Shown: in pieces, positions 8,057-17,689 of the stretch | Numbering within the stretch: position 1 is the first letter of the stretch | Layout: the number at the start of each line of letters is the position of its first letter | Assembly: GCA_025055175.1 (NCBI GenBank) | Contig: JANWYT010000023.1 | Span: forward strand, 186,001-250,000 | Direction: 5' to 3' | DNA: 64,000 nucleotides | DNA from: Anaerolineae bacterium | GTDB lineage: Bacteria; Chloroflexota; Anaerolineae; Aggregatilineales; Phototrophicaceae | Notes under the pieces: generated by a model | Seen by the model: the letters and a program-made list of their open reading frames with translations, nothing else | The model's database searches: none | Told to the model about the DNA's origin: nothing | Made by a program: the position numbers and the translations under genes

Positions 8057-9960
8057 CCAAGCCGTCTGCTATGCGCCTGTGGGCCATGCTGGCTTTGCTA
8101 GTCGCGGCCAGCGCAGCCCGCTTCCACCTGCTAGGAGCGCAGTCATTTTGGTACGATGAGGGCGTGAGCTATGGCCACACCCAACGCGACTTGCTAGCCA
8201 TCGGCCAGGCAGTGCGCCACAATGTCCATGTGCCGCTGTATTTTATGGCGCTCAACCTGTGGGCAGACCTGACAGGGACGAGCGAATTCAGCTTGCGCGC
8301 CCTGTCAGCCCTGGCGTCCACCGCTTCGGTAGCCGTGACCTACGCCCTGGGACGACGCCTATTCGGCCCGCTGGCAGGGCTGGCGGCGGCGCTGCTGGTA
8401 GCGCTCAACGGCTTCAGCGTGACCTATGGCCAGGAAGCGCGCATGTATGCCCTGCTGGCCGTGCTGAGCGCGCTGGCTATGCTCCTCTTCGTCTTGTTCA
8501 AAGAACAGCCCGCGCGGCGCGAGCGACGAGCCGCAGCCCTGGCTCTCGTCCATGCTCTGGGGGCGCTCACGCACGTCAGCTTCGTCCTGACGCTGATCCC
8601 GCAGGGGCTTATGGCCGCCTGGTGGCTGCTGGGCTGGGCTTGGCACGAACGTCGCCTGAGCGCCGCCTGGTGGCGCGCCCTGGGCCTGTACGTCCTGGCC
8701 AATGGCTTCATGCTGTTGGCCGTCTCGCCCTGGTTGGGCAACCTGCTCAGCAATGCCGAAGCTCAGCCTGACACAGCGGCCCACCTACCCCTGAGCGAGT
8801 TTCTGGCCCTGGCCCTGGGCTGGCTGAGCTTTGGCCCAAGCCACGCACAAGCGCTGGGCGGCATGGGCGGCGCGCTGGCCTTCTTCCTGCTCTTTGGCCT
8901 CATTGCCCACCGAGAGGACGACGGCTCGGCTTGGAAGCTGGCCCTGCCCATCGCCTGGGTGCTGCTCAGCGTCCTGATCTACTACAGTCTGGGGCTGTAC
9001 GCGAGCTATTGGCGCTTCCTGATCGCGGCACAGATTGGCATGGCCCTGTGGCTGGGGCGCGGGGTGCGCGTACTGTGGGGCTGGCGCACCCGCGACAGGA
9101 CGCCACCCCTGAGCCTTGTGCCGCGCTTTGCGGCCCTGTTCGCGCTGGCGGCGCTGGCGCTGCACTTGCTAGATGGCCTGGCTGTGCTGTACCACGATCC
9201 CGCCTATCAACGCGATGATTGGCGCGGCCTGGTGCGCAGCCTGAACGCGACCATGCAGCCCGACGACGCCTTGATCGTCGCGCCTAGCGGCTTGCAGGAC
9301 ATCGTCGGCTACTACGACGCAGGGTGCGCGCTGCGCTATGCTCTGCCCCGCGACCTGACCACTCTGGCCGACGACGTGCGCGCCATCGTCGCTCACAGCC
9401 GCCAAGTTCGCACCATCCTGTATGGTGTGGAGCAGCACGATCCGCACAACGTCTTGCGCCGCACCCTGGCTCAGAGCGCCTATCCCATCGCAGAGCGCTG
9501 GTGGGACGACATGCGCGTCGGCCACTACTGGGTTGGCCAAGTCCAGGTCGATGAGATCATTGGCGCGGCTCTGGGCGACTCAGTGCGGCTGGTCTCCGCT
9601 GGCCTGAACAGCGCCGCCTTCAAAAGCGGCGAGGTGCTGGCCTTGCGCCTTTTCTGGGAGACGAGCGCGCCGCTGGCCACCTCCTACGCCGTCTTCGTCC
9701 AACTCCTGGACGAGTCAGGCCGTCTAGTGGCTCAGCGCGACAGCGCCCCGATGGATGGCTTCGCGCCCACCACTGCCTGGCCCGTGAGCGCGGTGGTAGA
9801 AGATCGCCACGCCCTGCTGCTGATGGATCGCCAGGGGTCGCCGCTGCCTGCCGGCACGTATCGCCTGATCGTGGGCCTGTACGATCCGACGACGGGGGCG
9901 CGCCTGCCTACGTCTGAGCCTGGCGACTTCGTCACGCTGGCCCACCTGCGCCTGGACTAG
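8053..9960 (+). CDS. GT-C family membrane glycosyltransferase (PMT/ArnT-like)
   Basis: A 635-residue protein with many hydrophobic helices to about residue 380 and a soluble C-terminal region of about 230 residues. The first outer loop carries FWYDEG, matching the acidic DE motif of polyprenyl-phosphate-dependent GT-C enzymes. Start ATG 8053 overlaps the stop of the hydrolase gene; the longer in-frame extension would run inside that gene and is not supported. It probably transfers a sugar from a polyprenyl carrier on the outer membrane face; the acceptor is unknown. The stop shares the CTAG at 9957-9960 with the convergent gene. Confidence 0.82.
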   Translation: MTKPSAMRLWAMLALLVAASAARFHLLGAQSFWYDEGVSYGHTQRDLLAIGQAVRHNVHVPLYFMALNLWADLTGTSEFSLRALSALASTASVAVTYALGRRLFGPLAGLAAALLVALNGFSVTYGQEARMYALLAVLSALAMLLFVLFKEQPARRERRAAALALVHALGALTHVSFVLTLIPQGLMAAWWLLGWAWHERRLSAAWWRALGLYVLANGFMLLAVSPWLGNLLSNAEAQPDTAAHLPLSEFLALALGWLSFGPSHAQALGGMGGALAFFLLFGLIAHREDDGSAWKLALPIAWVLLSVLIYYSLGLYASYWRFLIAAQIGMALWLGRGVRVLWGWRTRDRTPPLSLVPRFAALFALAALALHLLDGLAVLYHDPAYQRDDWRGLVRSLNATMQPDDALIVAPSGLQDIVGYYDAGCALRYALPRDLTTLADDVRAIVAHSRQVRTILYGVEQHDPHNVLRRTLAQSAYPIAERWWDDMRVGHYWVGQVQVDEIIGAALGDSVRLVSAGLNSAAFKSGEVLALRLFWETSAPLATSYAVFVQLLDESGRLVAQRDSAPMDGFAPTTAWPVSAVVEDRHALLLMDRQGSPLPAGTYRLIVGLYDPTTGARLPTSEPGDFVTLAHLRLD

Positions 9961-10316
9961 CTCAGCGCGCCGCGCATCAGATAGATTAAGCCCAGCGACA
10001 CGCCCCACACTGCGTAGCCGAACAGGATGGTCGGGATAAGCGTCCAGCCGGCCTTGAGGGCGAAAGTACAGGCGACGGTGAACAGGATGGTCGGGATGAG
10101 GTTGACGGCCACGCTCTCGGTGAATTCGATCACGCGCGGGTTGTTACCGCCCTCGCCAGCGTAGATGATCCACAACCCCAGCGGGATGTTGATGGGCATG
10201 GTGGCGACGATGGCGGCAAACTGCTTGTTAACGTTGCGCAGCACCGCCACAGCGATGATGATGCCGATGGACACCAGCACCGGCAGAATGCGACCCCAGT
10301 CAATGCTAATGCTCAT
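9957..10316 (-). CDS. Small four-helix membrane protein, unknown function
   Basis: A 119-residue protein with hydrophobic segments at about 9-26, 34-53, 70-89 and 93-114. No enzyme motif is visible; it resembles small DUF3147-type proteins only in size and topology. It lies downstream of the SDR gene on the same strand with a 45-bp gap. Its stop codon overlaps the stop of the convergent glycosyltransferase within CTAG. Confidence 0.7.
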   Translation of the reverse strand: MSISIDWGRILPVLVSIGIIIAVAVLRNVNKQFAAIVATMPINIPLGLWIIYAGEGGNNPRVIEFTESVAVNLIPTILFTVACTFALKAGWTLIPTILFGYAVWGVSLGLIYLMRGALS

Positions 10317-10361
10317 GAGCGCGACGTTGCTCTCCTAGATGAGATTGGTTCAGGCGCACCA

Positions 10362-11339
10362 TCATAGCATGTTGTGGGCCTTGTACCATGCCGCGCTCTC
10401 GGCGATGGATTGGCTCATGGGGATGAGCGCTTCGCCCAATTCCGCGCGCGCCTTGCTGCCATCGAAGTAGACGCGCTGCCCACCCAAGCGCACCTGGTTG
10501 GCGTCGATGGGCGTGCGCCAACCCGCGCGGCGCAACAGATCAATCACGTTGGCGATGGGCGGCAGCAGCGGGTCAGGAATGACGACGCGCGGAGCGCGCA
10601 CCCCTACTTCGCGCGCAATCAGGCTGAATAGGGTGCGGTAATCCATGTTCTCGCGCATGAGGATGTAGCGCTGGCCTGTGCGTCCGCGCTCGGCGGCGGC
10701 GAGGTGCAGGGCGGCCACGTCGCGCACGTCGATCAAGCTCACACCCCCGCTGGTGATGGGCGTCAGCAGGCCATAGCGCTTGGTCTGGATGATGAACGAG
10801 CCGCTGATCTGATTGAGATCACCTGGCCCTAGAATAGCCACCGGATTCACGATCACCACGTCCAGGCCCGCCGCCACGTAGTCGGCCACGACCTGTTCAG
10901 CTCGCCATTTGCTGTAACCGTACGGGAAGCGCTGCGGCGGCAGATTGAAGGGGTCGTCTTCAGTAGAGGGGCGCTCTTGGTGGAAGCCGACGGCGGCCGC
11001 ACTGCTGGTGAAGATGACGCGGCGCACCTCTGCTGCGCGCGCCGCTTCTAGGACGTTGCGCGTGCCGTCCACGTTGACGCGCTGAAGGTAGGCGTCATCG
11101 GCGCGCCAATAGTCGGCGACAGCGGCCACGTGGAAGACCCAGTCGCAGCCCTGGCAGGCGCGCACCAGCGAGTCAGGATCGATCACGTTGCCCAGGGCTG
11201 ATTCGTAGTCCACGCCTTCCAGCGCATGGCGTTTGCTCTTGGGGCGGTGCAGGACGCGCACGCTGTGGCCCTGCTGGCTCAGCAGGCGCGCCACCCACGC
11301 TCCGACGAAGCCCGTGCCGCCAGTGACCAGGGCCTTCAT
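10362..11339 (-). CDS. NAD-dependent epimerase/dehydratase (extended SDR)
   Basis: A 325-residue extended short-chain dehydrogenase. It has the Rossmann motif TGGTGFVG at residues 7-14, the active-site serine region (TSSAAAVG) and the catalytic YGYSK. The pattern is closest to the HpnA/dihydroflavonol-4-reductase-like subgroup; the substrate cannot be read from sequence. The start overlaps the stop of the upstream translin-like gene by four bases (ATGA), so the two are translationally coupled. Confidence 0.88.
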   Translation of the reverse strand: MKALVTGGTGFVGAWVARLLSQQGHSVRVLHRPKSKRHALEGVDYESALGNVIDPDSLVRACQGCDWVFHVAAVADYWRADDAYLQRVNVDGTRNVLEAARAAEVRRVIFTSSAAAVGFHQERPSTEDDPFNLPPQRFPYGYSKWRAEQVVADYVAAGLDVVIVNPVAILGPGDLNQISGSFIIQTKRYGLLTPITSGGVSLIDVRDVAALHLAAAERGRTGQRYILMRENMDYRTLFSLIAREVGVRAPRVVIPDPLLPPIANVIDLLRRAGWRTPIDANQVRLGGQRVYFDGSKARAELGEALIPMSQSIAESAAWYKAHNML

Positions 11340-11977
11340 GACAGCTTGCTCTCCAGGTGTTGCAACGCGACTTGCAAGCGCTGTTGGCGCAGGCTAGTGG
11401 TCAAATCGCCGCGCGTGCGCTCCAAGACGCCGCGCACCACGTCGGTTTGGCGACGCAAGCCATAGGTGATGGCGTCGGGGAAGTCAAAGGTGACCAGTTG
11501 GTCGTAGACGGCATCCATCCATTCCAGCAGACGCTCGGCTTTGGCGCTGTCGCCGTCCTCGCGGCGCAGGATATCTAGGATAAAGCGGCGCAGCTCGGTG
11601 GCGGCTTCGCTCAGGCCCAGCAAGTAGGTGGCGGAGGTAACTCCTAGCTCGGCAGCGCTGGGCAGGGGCAGGTCGCGGACGATGGCGTAAGTCGCGTGAG
11701 CCTCTACCAGTTCTTTGAGGGCGTCCTGGGTGTAGCCGGTGTAGTACAGGTCAGGATAGGTGTGGGCTAAGTCGTGCATGGCTTGGGCGCTCTCGCGGAT
11801 TTGGGCCAGGCGCGCTTCGACGTTGGGCCATTCCTGACGGTGGACAGCGCGAATGCATTCGCTGCACAGGCGGATGAGTTCTCGCGAATGGGTGACGGCG
11901 CGCTCGCGGGCTTCGTTACGAGCCACCAGGTCGGCGCGCACAACTTCGCAGTGCTGGTTCAGATCGTCTAGGGGCAT
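11336..11977 (-). CDS. Translin-family protein
   Basis: An almost entirely helical 213-residue protein. Its C-terminal half carries the prokaryotic translin pattern: YLLGLSEAATELRRF, an EWMDAVYDQL segment and DAITYGLRRQTDVVR followed by GVLERTRGDL. Translin family members form ring-shaped oligomers that bind single-stranded nucleic acid, and some act with TRAX as nucleases; the role in bacteria is not established. Start MPLDDL at 11977 has AAGGAG seven bases upstream. It forms an apparent two-gene unit with the SDR enzyme downstream (4-bp overlap). Confidence 0.82.
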   Translation of the reverse strand: MPLDDLNQHCEVVRADLVARNEARERAVTHSRELIRLCSECIRAVHRQEWPNVEARLAQIRESAQAMHDLAHTYPDLYYTGYTQDALKELVEAHATYAIVRDLPLPSAAELGVTSATYLLGLSEAATELRRFILDILRREDGDSAKAERLLEWMDAVYDQLVTFDFPDAITYGLRRQTDVVRGVLERTRGDLTTSLRQQRLQVALQHLESKLS

Positions 11978-12008
11978 GGGTTCTCCTTGTGTGATGACAG
12001 CAGCCGCT

Positions 12009-14912
12009 TTAGCGCGTCGGCGTGAGGTCTTCGCTGAGTAGGCGCAAGCTGAGTTGGCCGTCGGCGCTGCGCAGGACGGGGACGAATGACGAGGTGGTGA
12101 GAGAGTAGGGCAGACACACATCGGCGGCCTCATAGAAGGCCTGAGCTATCCCTAGTGGCCCGACGCCATCGGCAGGGATGAGGGCGCGCTGGCCATCGAC
12201 CTGTTCTGCCATCCAGCCCTCTGTCACCAGATAGGGAGCATAGACGCGCCACCAGCGCGTACCATCGGCGTCTTGCGGCCCATCCAAGATGACGACTTCG
12301 CGACCGCGCTCGACTATCCCCAGCACGCGACCGCGCAGGCCAGGATTCGCTCGCAAGTTGATCCCGCGTCCCGTCAGCGGAATGGCCCAATAGCGCCCCC
12401 CAATGCCCACTTGGCCCGCTTCGATCGGCAGCAGGGTTTGAATGTCGCCGACCCGCTCAGCTGACCAGCCCTGCGCGCCGCTGGCCAAGCGCGCCTGCCA
12501 CCAGGTCACGCCGTCGGCCCGTTGCGGGCCATCTAGAAGGGTCACCACCTGGCCCGTCAGCAGGCCCAAGACGACACTGGCGCGCAGCGAAGGATCGGTG
12601 CGCAGGTTGAGCGGCGAGCCGAAGGCGGTGTTGACCAGGGCCTGCCCACCAGGACGCAGCCTCTCGGCGCGCGGGATAGCTTCGCCGCCGCGCACCAGGA
12701 CGTTGAGCGGCTCATTGGGCGCAGCGAAGTCGGCGCTGACGCGCAGGCGCGCTACGACAGCTCCTTGCGCGCCTGCGCCTTCGCCTGCCGTCTGGAAGAC
12801 GAGGCGCTCAACAGCGCCGATGGACGCCCGTCTGCCCACTTCCCAGGCGACTTCTTGGCCCGCCTGTGGCACGAGGGCCACATCGGGCGCGAGATAGCAG
12901 ACTTGGCCATCCTCTAGGCCCGAACAGGCTGTGTCGGCTTGGCGCAGCAAGGCTTTGGTGGCGTCGCTGCACACGTCGTCATAGGTGTCGTTGCCGATGC
13001 TGACGGCGGCAGTGTTGTCGGTCACCGTCCCGCCGCGCAGGGCCACGAAGCGCGCCCCATAGGCGTTGTATACCCCGCCCGACCAGCGCGCGTAGTTGTT
13101 GCTGACGTTCGTGCCGTCCAGCACCAGCGCGCCCAAATTAGCAATGCCACCACCAGCCCCGTCGGCGGTGTTGCCGCTGACGATGCTGTCTTCCAACCAC
13201 AGCGTCCCTTGATTGAGGACGCCGCCGCCGCGCGCTCCCGTCTTCCCGCCGCTGATGTTCAGGCCGACGACGCGCGCTTTCACTCCTGGGGCGATGGTGA
13301 GCGTCGTCCCGCGATTCTCGCCGCTGAGGATAGTCAGCAGCGGATCTGTGCCTTGCAGGATCACGTCTTGGGTCAGGGTCACCGTCTCGAAATAGAGGCC
13401 CTGAGCCAGATTGACTGTATCGGCGGGGGCAGCTAGGGCCAGGGCGGCGCTGATGCTGGCGCAGGGGCGCTCTGGATGGTTGCAGAGGTTAGCGTCGCTG
13501 CCGTCCATCGCCACGAACCACTGGCCTACGATGGCTTCGGGCGTCTCCTCATCGCCCGTCGTGAGGGGCGAAGCTGTCTCAGTCGGGCTAGGGATGGGCG
13601 AAGGCGTCTCGGTGGCGGTAGGCGTGGGCGAAGGCGTCTCGGTGGCCGTAGGCAGAGGTGTGTTAGTGGGCGTGGTCGTCGGCGGCAGGGCGGGCAGCGG
13701 GGTTATCTCTCCGCCGCCGAGGGCCTGGGCTGTCCCCGTCTGCGCCAGGAACGAGTCTACACTCTCCTGGGCGCGGCGCGTGGCGGCGTCGAACAGGTCG
13801 TCGGCGATGCGCGTCCCCAGTTCGCTGGCCAACTGCGTGAGATCGGTGGTGGGAGGCAGGCTGGGGGTGGGCAGGGCGAACAGCGTGGCGATGACCTCCA
13901 GGGCGCGGCGCGTGGCGGCAATTTGCGTGGCCGATTGGTCGATCACGTCCTGCTGGCGCTGCACTGCGTCTAGGGTGTTGAAGATGGCCGTCTCTGTACC
14001 GCGTATGACGGCCTGCTGCGTCAAAGTGGCCTGCACCTCGCGGATGCGGTCGTCTTGCTCCTGGCGGATGGCGGTCTGGCGCGCTTCGTTGGTCGCCTGC
14101 TGGAGCGTGACTTGCAGGCGGATCGCTTCGCTGGTGGCCTGGGCCTGAGTGAGGAAGAGGAGCTGCTGCTCGCTGGTGGCGCGGATAGCGACGCTGGTCG
14201 ATTCGGCCTGGATGGTGCGCTGGCTCTGCACCAGGGCCGTCGTCACCAAGCCGAAGGTGACCAACGTCGCCACCAGGACGATGAGCAAAGCTAAGCGCTG
14301 GCGGCGATTGAAGGCGACTTCGCTGGCCAGCAGGAAGGCGCGCTGCAGGTCGGTGGGGGCGGGCTGCTTGTCGGCGCTGTGGGCCAGCCAAGCGCGGAAC
14401 TCCGCAATGCCTGCCCCATTGAGCAAGATGGCGGCGTCGCGGTTGCGCGCTTCCCATTCTTTGGCGCGCACGAGCAAGCGGGTGTGCTGGCGCACATAGT
14501 CCAGATCGGTATCTAGCGTGCGCAGCAGGTTCTCCACCCCCTGCTCAAAATCGCTGTCCTCCGTAATCCTCACCCAGTTGTAGGTGCTGATAGCAGGGTG
14601 GATGGCGTCTGGATTGTCGCGTTGGATGGCGCTGATGTCGCGGCGCAGCAGAGGGATGATCCGCTTGTTGTTGTCGGCGGCGTAGTCGATCTCTTCGCGG
14701 CAGACTTTGGACGTCACTGAGTCGGGCGAGATGACGAAGACGAAGGTATCAGCGGCTTCGATGTTCTCGCGAATTTCACGCCACCAATCCGCTGACAAGG
14801 GAATATCTTCCCAATCCACCCAAACATCGCGTGAACGTGCGGCCAGGGCGTCGTGCAGGCGACGCACGAAGTCCGAGTCGCGGCGGGAGTAGGAGATGAA
14901 GACATCAGCCAT
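12009..14912 (-). CDS. TIR domain / transmembrane / beta-helix / SH3b protein
   Basis: A 967-residue multidomain protein. Residues 1-130 are a TIR domain: VFISYSRRD, WVDWEDI, then SKVCREE with Glu74 at the NADase catalytic position. One transmembrane helix is at about 207-229. A Gln/Ala/Thr-rich coiled coil (about 230-400) follows, then a Thr/Pro stalk. Next come a parallel beta-helix-like region with repeated SGN and GG turns (about 540-710) and two bacterial SH3 domains (PLNLRTDPSL and GINLRANPGL). Topology predicts a cytosolic TIR and a surface-exposed ligand-binding part. Start 14912 has AAGGAG. A signal-transducing NADase or abortive-infection effector is possible; neither is shown. Confidence 0.85.
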   Translation of the reverse strand: MADVFISYSRRDSDFVRRLHDALAARSRDVWVDWEDIPLSADWWREIRENIEAADTFVFVISPDSVTSKVCREEIDYAADNNKRIIPLLRRDISAIQRDNPDAIHPAISTYNWVRITEDSDFEQGVENLLRTLDTDLDYVRQHTRLLVRAKEWEARNRDAAILLNGAGIAEFRAWLAHSADKQPAPTDLQRAFLLASEVAFNRRQRLALLIVLVATLVTFGLVTTALVQSQRTIQAESTSVAIRATSEQQLLFLTQAQATSEAIRLQVTLQQATNEARQTAIRQEQDDRIREVQATLTQQAVIRGTETAIFNTLDAVQRQQDVIDQSATQIAATRRALEVIATLFALPTPSLPPTTDLTQLASELGTRIADDLFDAATRRAQESVDSFLAQTGTAQALGGGEITPLPALPPTTTPTNTPLPTATETPSPTPTATETPSPIPSPTETASPLTTGDEETPEAIVGQWFVAMDGSDANLCNHPERPCASISAALALAAPADTVNLAQGLYFETVTLTQDVILQGTDPLLTILSGENRGTTLTIAPGVKARVVGLNISGGKTGARGGGVLNQGTLWLEDSIVSGNTADGAGGGIANLGALVLDGTNVSNNYARWSGGVYNAYGARFVALRGGTVTDNTAAVSIGNDTYDDVCSDATKALLRQADTACSGLEDGQVCYLAPDVALVPQAGQEVAWEVGRRASIGAVERLVFQTAGEGAGAQGAVVARLRVSADFAAPNEPLNVLVRGGEAIPRAERLRPGGQALVNTAFGSPLNLRTDPSLRASVVLGLLTGQVVTLLDGPQRADGVTWWQARLASGAQGWSAERVGDIQTLLPIEAGQVGIGGRYWAIPLTGRGINLRANPGLRGRVLGIVERGREVVILDGPQDADGTRWWRVYAPYLVTEGWMAEQVDGQRALIPADGVGPLGIAQAFYEAADVCLPYSLTTSSFVPVLRSADGQLSLRLLSEDLTPTR

Positions 14913-14960
14913 GAGCGCCGCTCCTTGAGCGAATGGACGAGGTCGCGGAGTACAAACTAC

Positions 14961-14966
14961 ATTATA
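14961..14966 (-). promoter_or_regulatory. -10 element upstream of the TIR gene
   Basis: TATAATG on the minus strand, about 50 bases before the TIR gene start, in a short AT-rich patch. No recognisable -35. Confidence 0.4.
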
Positions 14967-15004
14967 ACGTACAACGCCAACGGCAAAAAGCGCTCCAAGC
15001 CGCG

Positions 15005-15814
15005 TCACGGGCAGCCGTTGTTGGCCACCGTGCCGGGCGTATCTGGGCAGAGGTCGCTGCCATCCGGCACGCCATCGCCATCGCTGTCCGGCTCTGGGCA
15101 ACCGTTCAGCAGCGGGATGCCCGGCGCGGCAGGACACATGTCGCTGCTGTCAGGGATGCCGTCGCCATCACTGTCCAGCGGCGCCGTGAGAGTAGGCGTG
15201 GCTGTGGGCAGCGCAGTGGCGGTTGGTGGCAGAGTGGCAGTGGGGGGTAGGCTGGTAGCTGTCGGCGGGATGGGCGTGCTAGTGGGAGCGGGGCAACCAT
15301 TGAACTGCGGCAAGCCCGGCAGATCGGGGCATTGATCCAGCGAGTCGATGACCCCATCGCCGTCGCGGTCGGGGCAACCGTTGGTGCGGGCTGGCCCTGG
15401 CTGGTCTGGGCAAGCGTCGTTGACGTCTGGAATGCCATCGCCGTCGCGGTCGAACGGGACGCTGGTGAGTGTAGGCGCGAAGGTGAAGACGGGCGGCACG
15501 ACGGCAGTCGGTTGGCGGGTGGGGATGATGAATTGTGGCGGGGTGGGCAGCAGCGGCGAGATAGGCGTGCTGGTGACGAAGGGTCGCAGCGGCGTGAAGG
15601 TGGGCAGCGCGCCACCTGCCCCCAACGGCGTGAAAGTGGCCGGAGCGCCTGTGGGCGTACCAGTGATGCGCACTGCTCCCCCGCCGCTGGGCAAGATCAG
15701 CAGGCCCAGGCCGATGACGTAGAACGGGATGGTCGCCAGGATGATGAAGAACAGCACCCCGCGCAGCAGCGAGCGGTGTTCATAATTGCGCGAAAATATG
15801 CCCATGTGTCTCAT
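15005..15814 (-). CDS. Anchored thrombospondin type-3 repeat protein
   Basis: A 269-residue protein with one N-terminal membrane helix (about 20-42), long Pro/Thr-rich linkers and four calcium-binding thrombospondin type-3 repeats in two pairs (DRDGDGIPD, DRDGDGVID, DSDGDGIPD, DSDGDGVPD), each ending in a Cys-Pro pair near NGCP. Such repeats bind calcium and act as rigid extracellular spacers, as in OmpA-like and dockerin proteins. ATG 15814 overlaps the elp3 stop (ATGA); an ATG nine bases downstream has better spacing to AGGGGGA and may be the real start. Confidence 0.8.
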   Translation of the reverse strand: MRHMGIFSRNYEHRSLLRGVLFFIILATIPFYVIGLGLLILPSGGGAVRITGTPTGAPATFTPLGAGGALPTFTPLRPFVTSTPISPLLPTPPQFIIPTRQPTAVVPPVFTFAPTLTSVPFDRDGDGIPDVNDACPDQPGPARTNGCPDRDGDGVIDSLDQCPDLPGLPQFNGCPAPTSTPIPPTATSLPPTATLPPTATALPTATPTLTAPLDSDGDGIPDSSDMCPAAPGIPLLNGCPEPDSDGDGVPDGSDLCPDTPGTVANNGCP

Positions 15815-17640
15815 TCCCCCTGTGTGCGCAGTGCGCGAATCTGATACAACGCGCCGTCAGCGAAGCCACGCTTGCGGTAGTAGCCGCGCGTGCCGACGGC
15901 GCTGATGACGGCCAGGCGCTCGTAGCCCGCTGCGCGGGCCAGCTCTGCCGCGCGCTCGATCAGGCGCGTCCCCAGGCCGCTGTGCTGAGCTTGGCCTTGA
16001 GCTTCTTGGCCTATGCCCAGCGACTGCCCATAAACGTGGACTTCGCGGATGATGGCCGCGTCCTCTAGGTCAGGGTGCAAGGCGGGCTGGCCCGCTTTCG
16101 GCAGGGAGAGGCGCAGGAAGGCGGCAATTTGGCGCTGTGCGTTGATGAACTGCAAGAAAATCTCGTCGCTCACGCCGCCGTCGTAGCGCACTTCGTCTAG
16201 GTGCAGCGCGGCAGGGTCGATGGTCTGGTGGCGCACCTCGCGCAGACGTATGTCGCCGCTCTGGCCGCCCCGAGCGCGCAAGGCGTCTTCAGCAATTTGG
16301 CGGAAGTTGGTGAGTTGGTTGCCCACCACGATATCGGTGGAGGGGATGTCGCGGATGATCCGCGTTAGGCGGCAATACTCAGGCGTGCGCTTGAGCGCCT
16401 CCACCAGCACAAAGAGCAGCTCGTCGTGGGTGTAGGGCCGCCACGAACCGTCCTGGTAACGCTGCATGAGTTCCGCGCTCTCGATGAGCGAGCAGGGATA
16501 GACCTTCAGCTCATCTGGGCAGAAGTCGGGATCGCTGAACATGCGCGCGTAATCTTCCACGTCTTGTTCGGGGGATGAGCCGTAGAGGTTGGGCATCCAA
16601 TGAGCGTGAATCTTGAAGCCGACTCGGCGCAGCAGGCGCACAGCGCGGCGCGTGGCAGCCACGTCGTGGCCGCGCCGATTCTTGCGCAACACCTCATCGT
16701 TCAGGCTCTGGAAGCCAATCTGGACTTTGGTGCAGCCCAGGCGACGCAGGCGCAGCACCTCTTCGGCGCTGATATGGTCGGGGCGCGTCTCTATCACCAG
16801 GCCGACGACGCGGCAGGCGGCGCTCTCGTTGATGCGATGAGCTTCTTCAACTTCCTCCCAAGTGGCGTATTCGTCGGTGGGGCGGCGCAGACCCTGGGCG
16901 ACGCGAGCGCTCACCTGGCGACTGCGGCGCATCTCGTTGGCGTAGACTTGCTGCACCACTTGGTTGTAGGTTTTGTCTAGTCCGACGATGGTCACGTTGG
17001 CCTGGTTGTTCTGCGGGTGGAGCTGGGACTCGGCGCGCAGAGCTTCCCACACCTCCGCTTGGCGGTCTATCCCCCGGCCAAAGTCGTGGAGCGCGTCGAA
17101 GATGCGGCGCACGAACCACAGCTGATAGGTTTCGGGATAGAACGACCACGTACCACCGAGGATGATGACTTCGATCTTGTCGGTGGGATGGGCCAGGTTG
17201 TGGTAGGTTTGCAGGCGGCTGTAGGTCTGCAAATAGGGATCGAAGGCGTTCTGTTCAGCGCGCTGCGCGCCCGGCTCATCCGAGAGGTAGCTCTTGGGCA
17301 TGCGCACATCGTTGGGACAGAAGATACATTCACCAGGACAGGGAAAGGGCTTGGTGAGGACGGTGACAGGGGTCACGCCGCTCATGGTGCGCATGGGCTT
17401 GCGGCGCAACTGGCGCAGGACAGCTTCGTCAAGCGGGGGCAGGTCTTGGCCGGCAAAGGTGCGGTAAGCTTCGATGAGCTGAGAGCGGCTGAACAGGCCA
17501 CCATCGGGTCGCGGGTAGCGGTGGGCCAGCAGGCTGAACTGGTCATGATCCAGCGGGCCATCTAGCGCCACGATGTGGCGCAAGAAGGGTAAGATGGCGT
17601 CTTTCACGGCCAGCGGATCGAAGGCGTACTTGGGCTTCAT
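15811..17640 (-). CDS. elp3: Elp3 family tRNA U34 acyl-/carboxymethyl-transferase
   Basis: A 609-residue protein with both Elp3 domains. An N-terminal radical-SAM domain has the cluster motif CPGECIFC (CxxxCxxC). A C-terminal GNAT acetyltransferase domain has GLGTRLIERA and GYYRKRGF. Elp3 modifies the wobble uridine of tRNA from acetyl-CoA; a Dehalococcoides (Chloroflexota) Elp3 has served as the structural model of the family. Start MKPKYAF at 17640 is preferred, since the longer frame upstream is unlike the family. A TATAAT lies 50 bases upstream. Its stop overlaps the start of the thrombospondin-repeat gene. Confidence 0.94.
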   Translation of the reverse strand: MKPKYAFDPLAVKDAILPFLRHIVALDGPLDHDQFSLLAHRYPRPDGGLFSRSQLIEAYRTFAGQDLPPLDEAVLRQLRRKPMRTMSGVTPVTVLTKPFPCPGECIFCPNDVRMPKSYLSDEPGAQRAEQNAFDPYLQTYSRLQTYHNLAHPTDKIEVIILGGTWSFYPETYQLWFVRRIFDALHDFGRGIDRQAEVWEALRAESQLHPQNNQANVTIVGLDKTYNQVVQQVYANEMRRSRQVSARVAQGLRRPTDEYATWEEVEEAHRINESAACRVVGLVIETRPDHISAEEVLRLRRLGCTKVQIGFQSLNDEVLRKNRRGHDVAATRRAVRLLRRVGFKIHAHWMPNLYGSSPEQDVEDYARMFSDPDFCPDELKVYPCSLIESAELMQRYQDGSWRPYTHDELLFVLVEALKRTPEYCRLTRIIRDIPSTDIVVGNQLTNFRQIAEDALRARGGQSGDIRLREVRHQTIDPAALHLDEVRYDGGVSDEIFLQFINAQRQIAAFLRLSLPKAGQPALHPDLEDAAIIREVHVYGQSLGIGQEAQGQAQHSGLGTRLIERAAELARAAGYERLAVISAVGTRGYYRKRGFADGALYQIRALRTQGE

Positions 17641-17689
17641 GGACGGGGCTTCGAGCGTGAGCTGTCTCTGCAAGGACGATCTGACCTGC

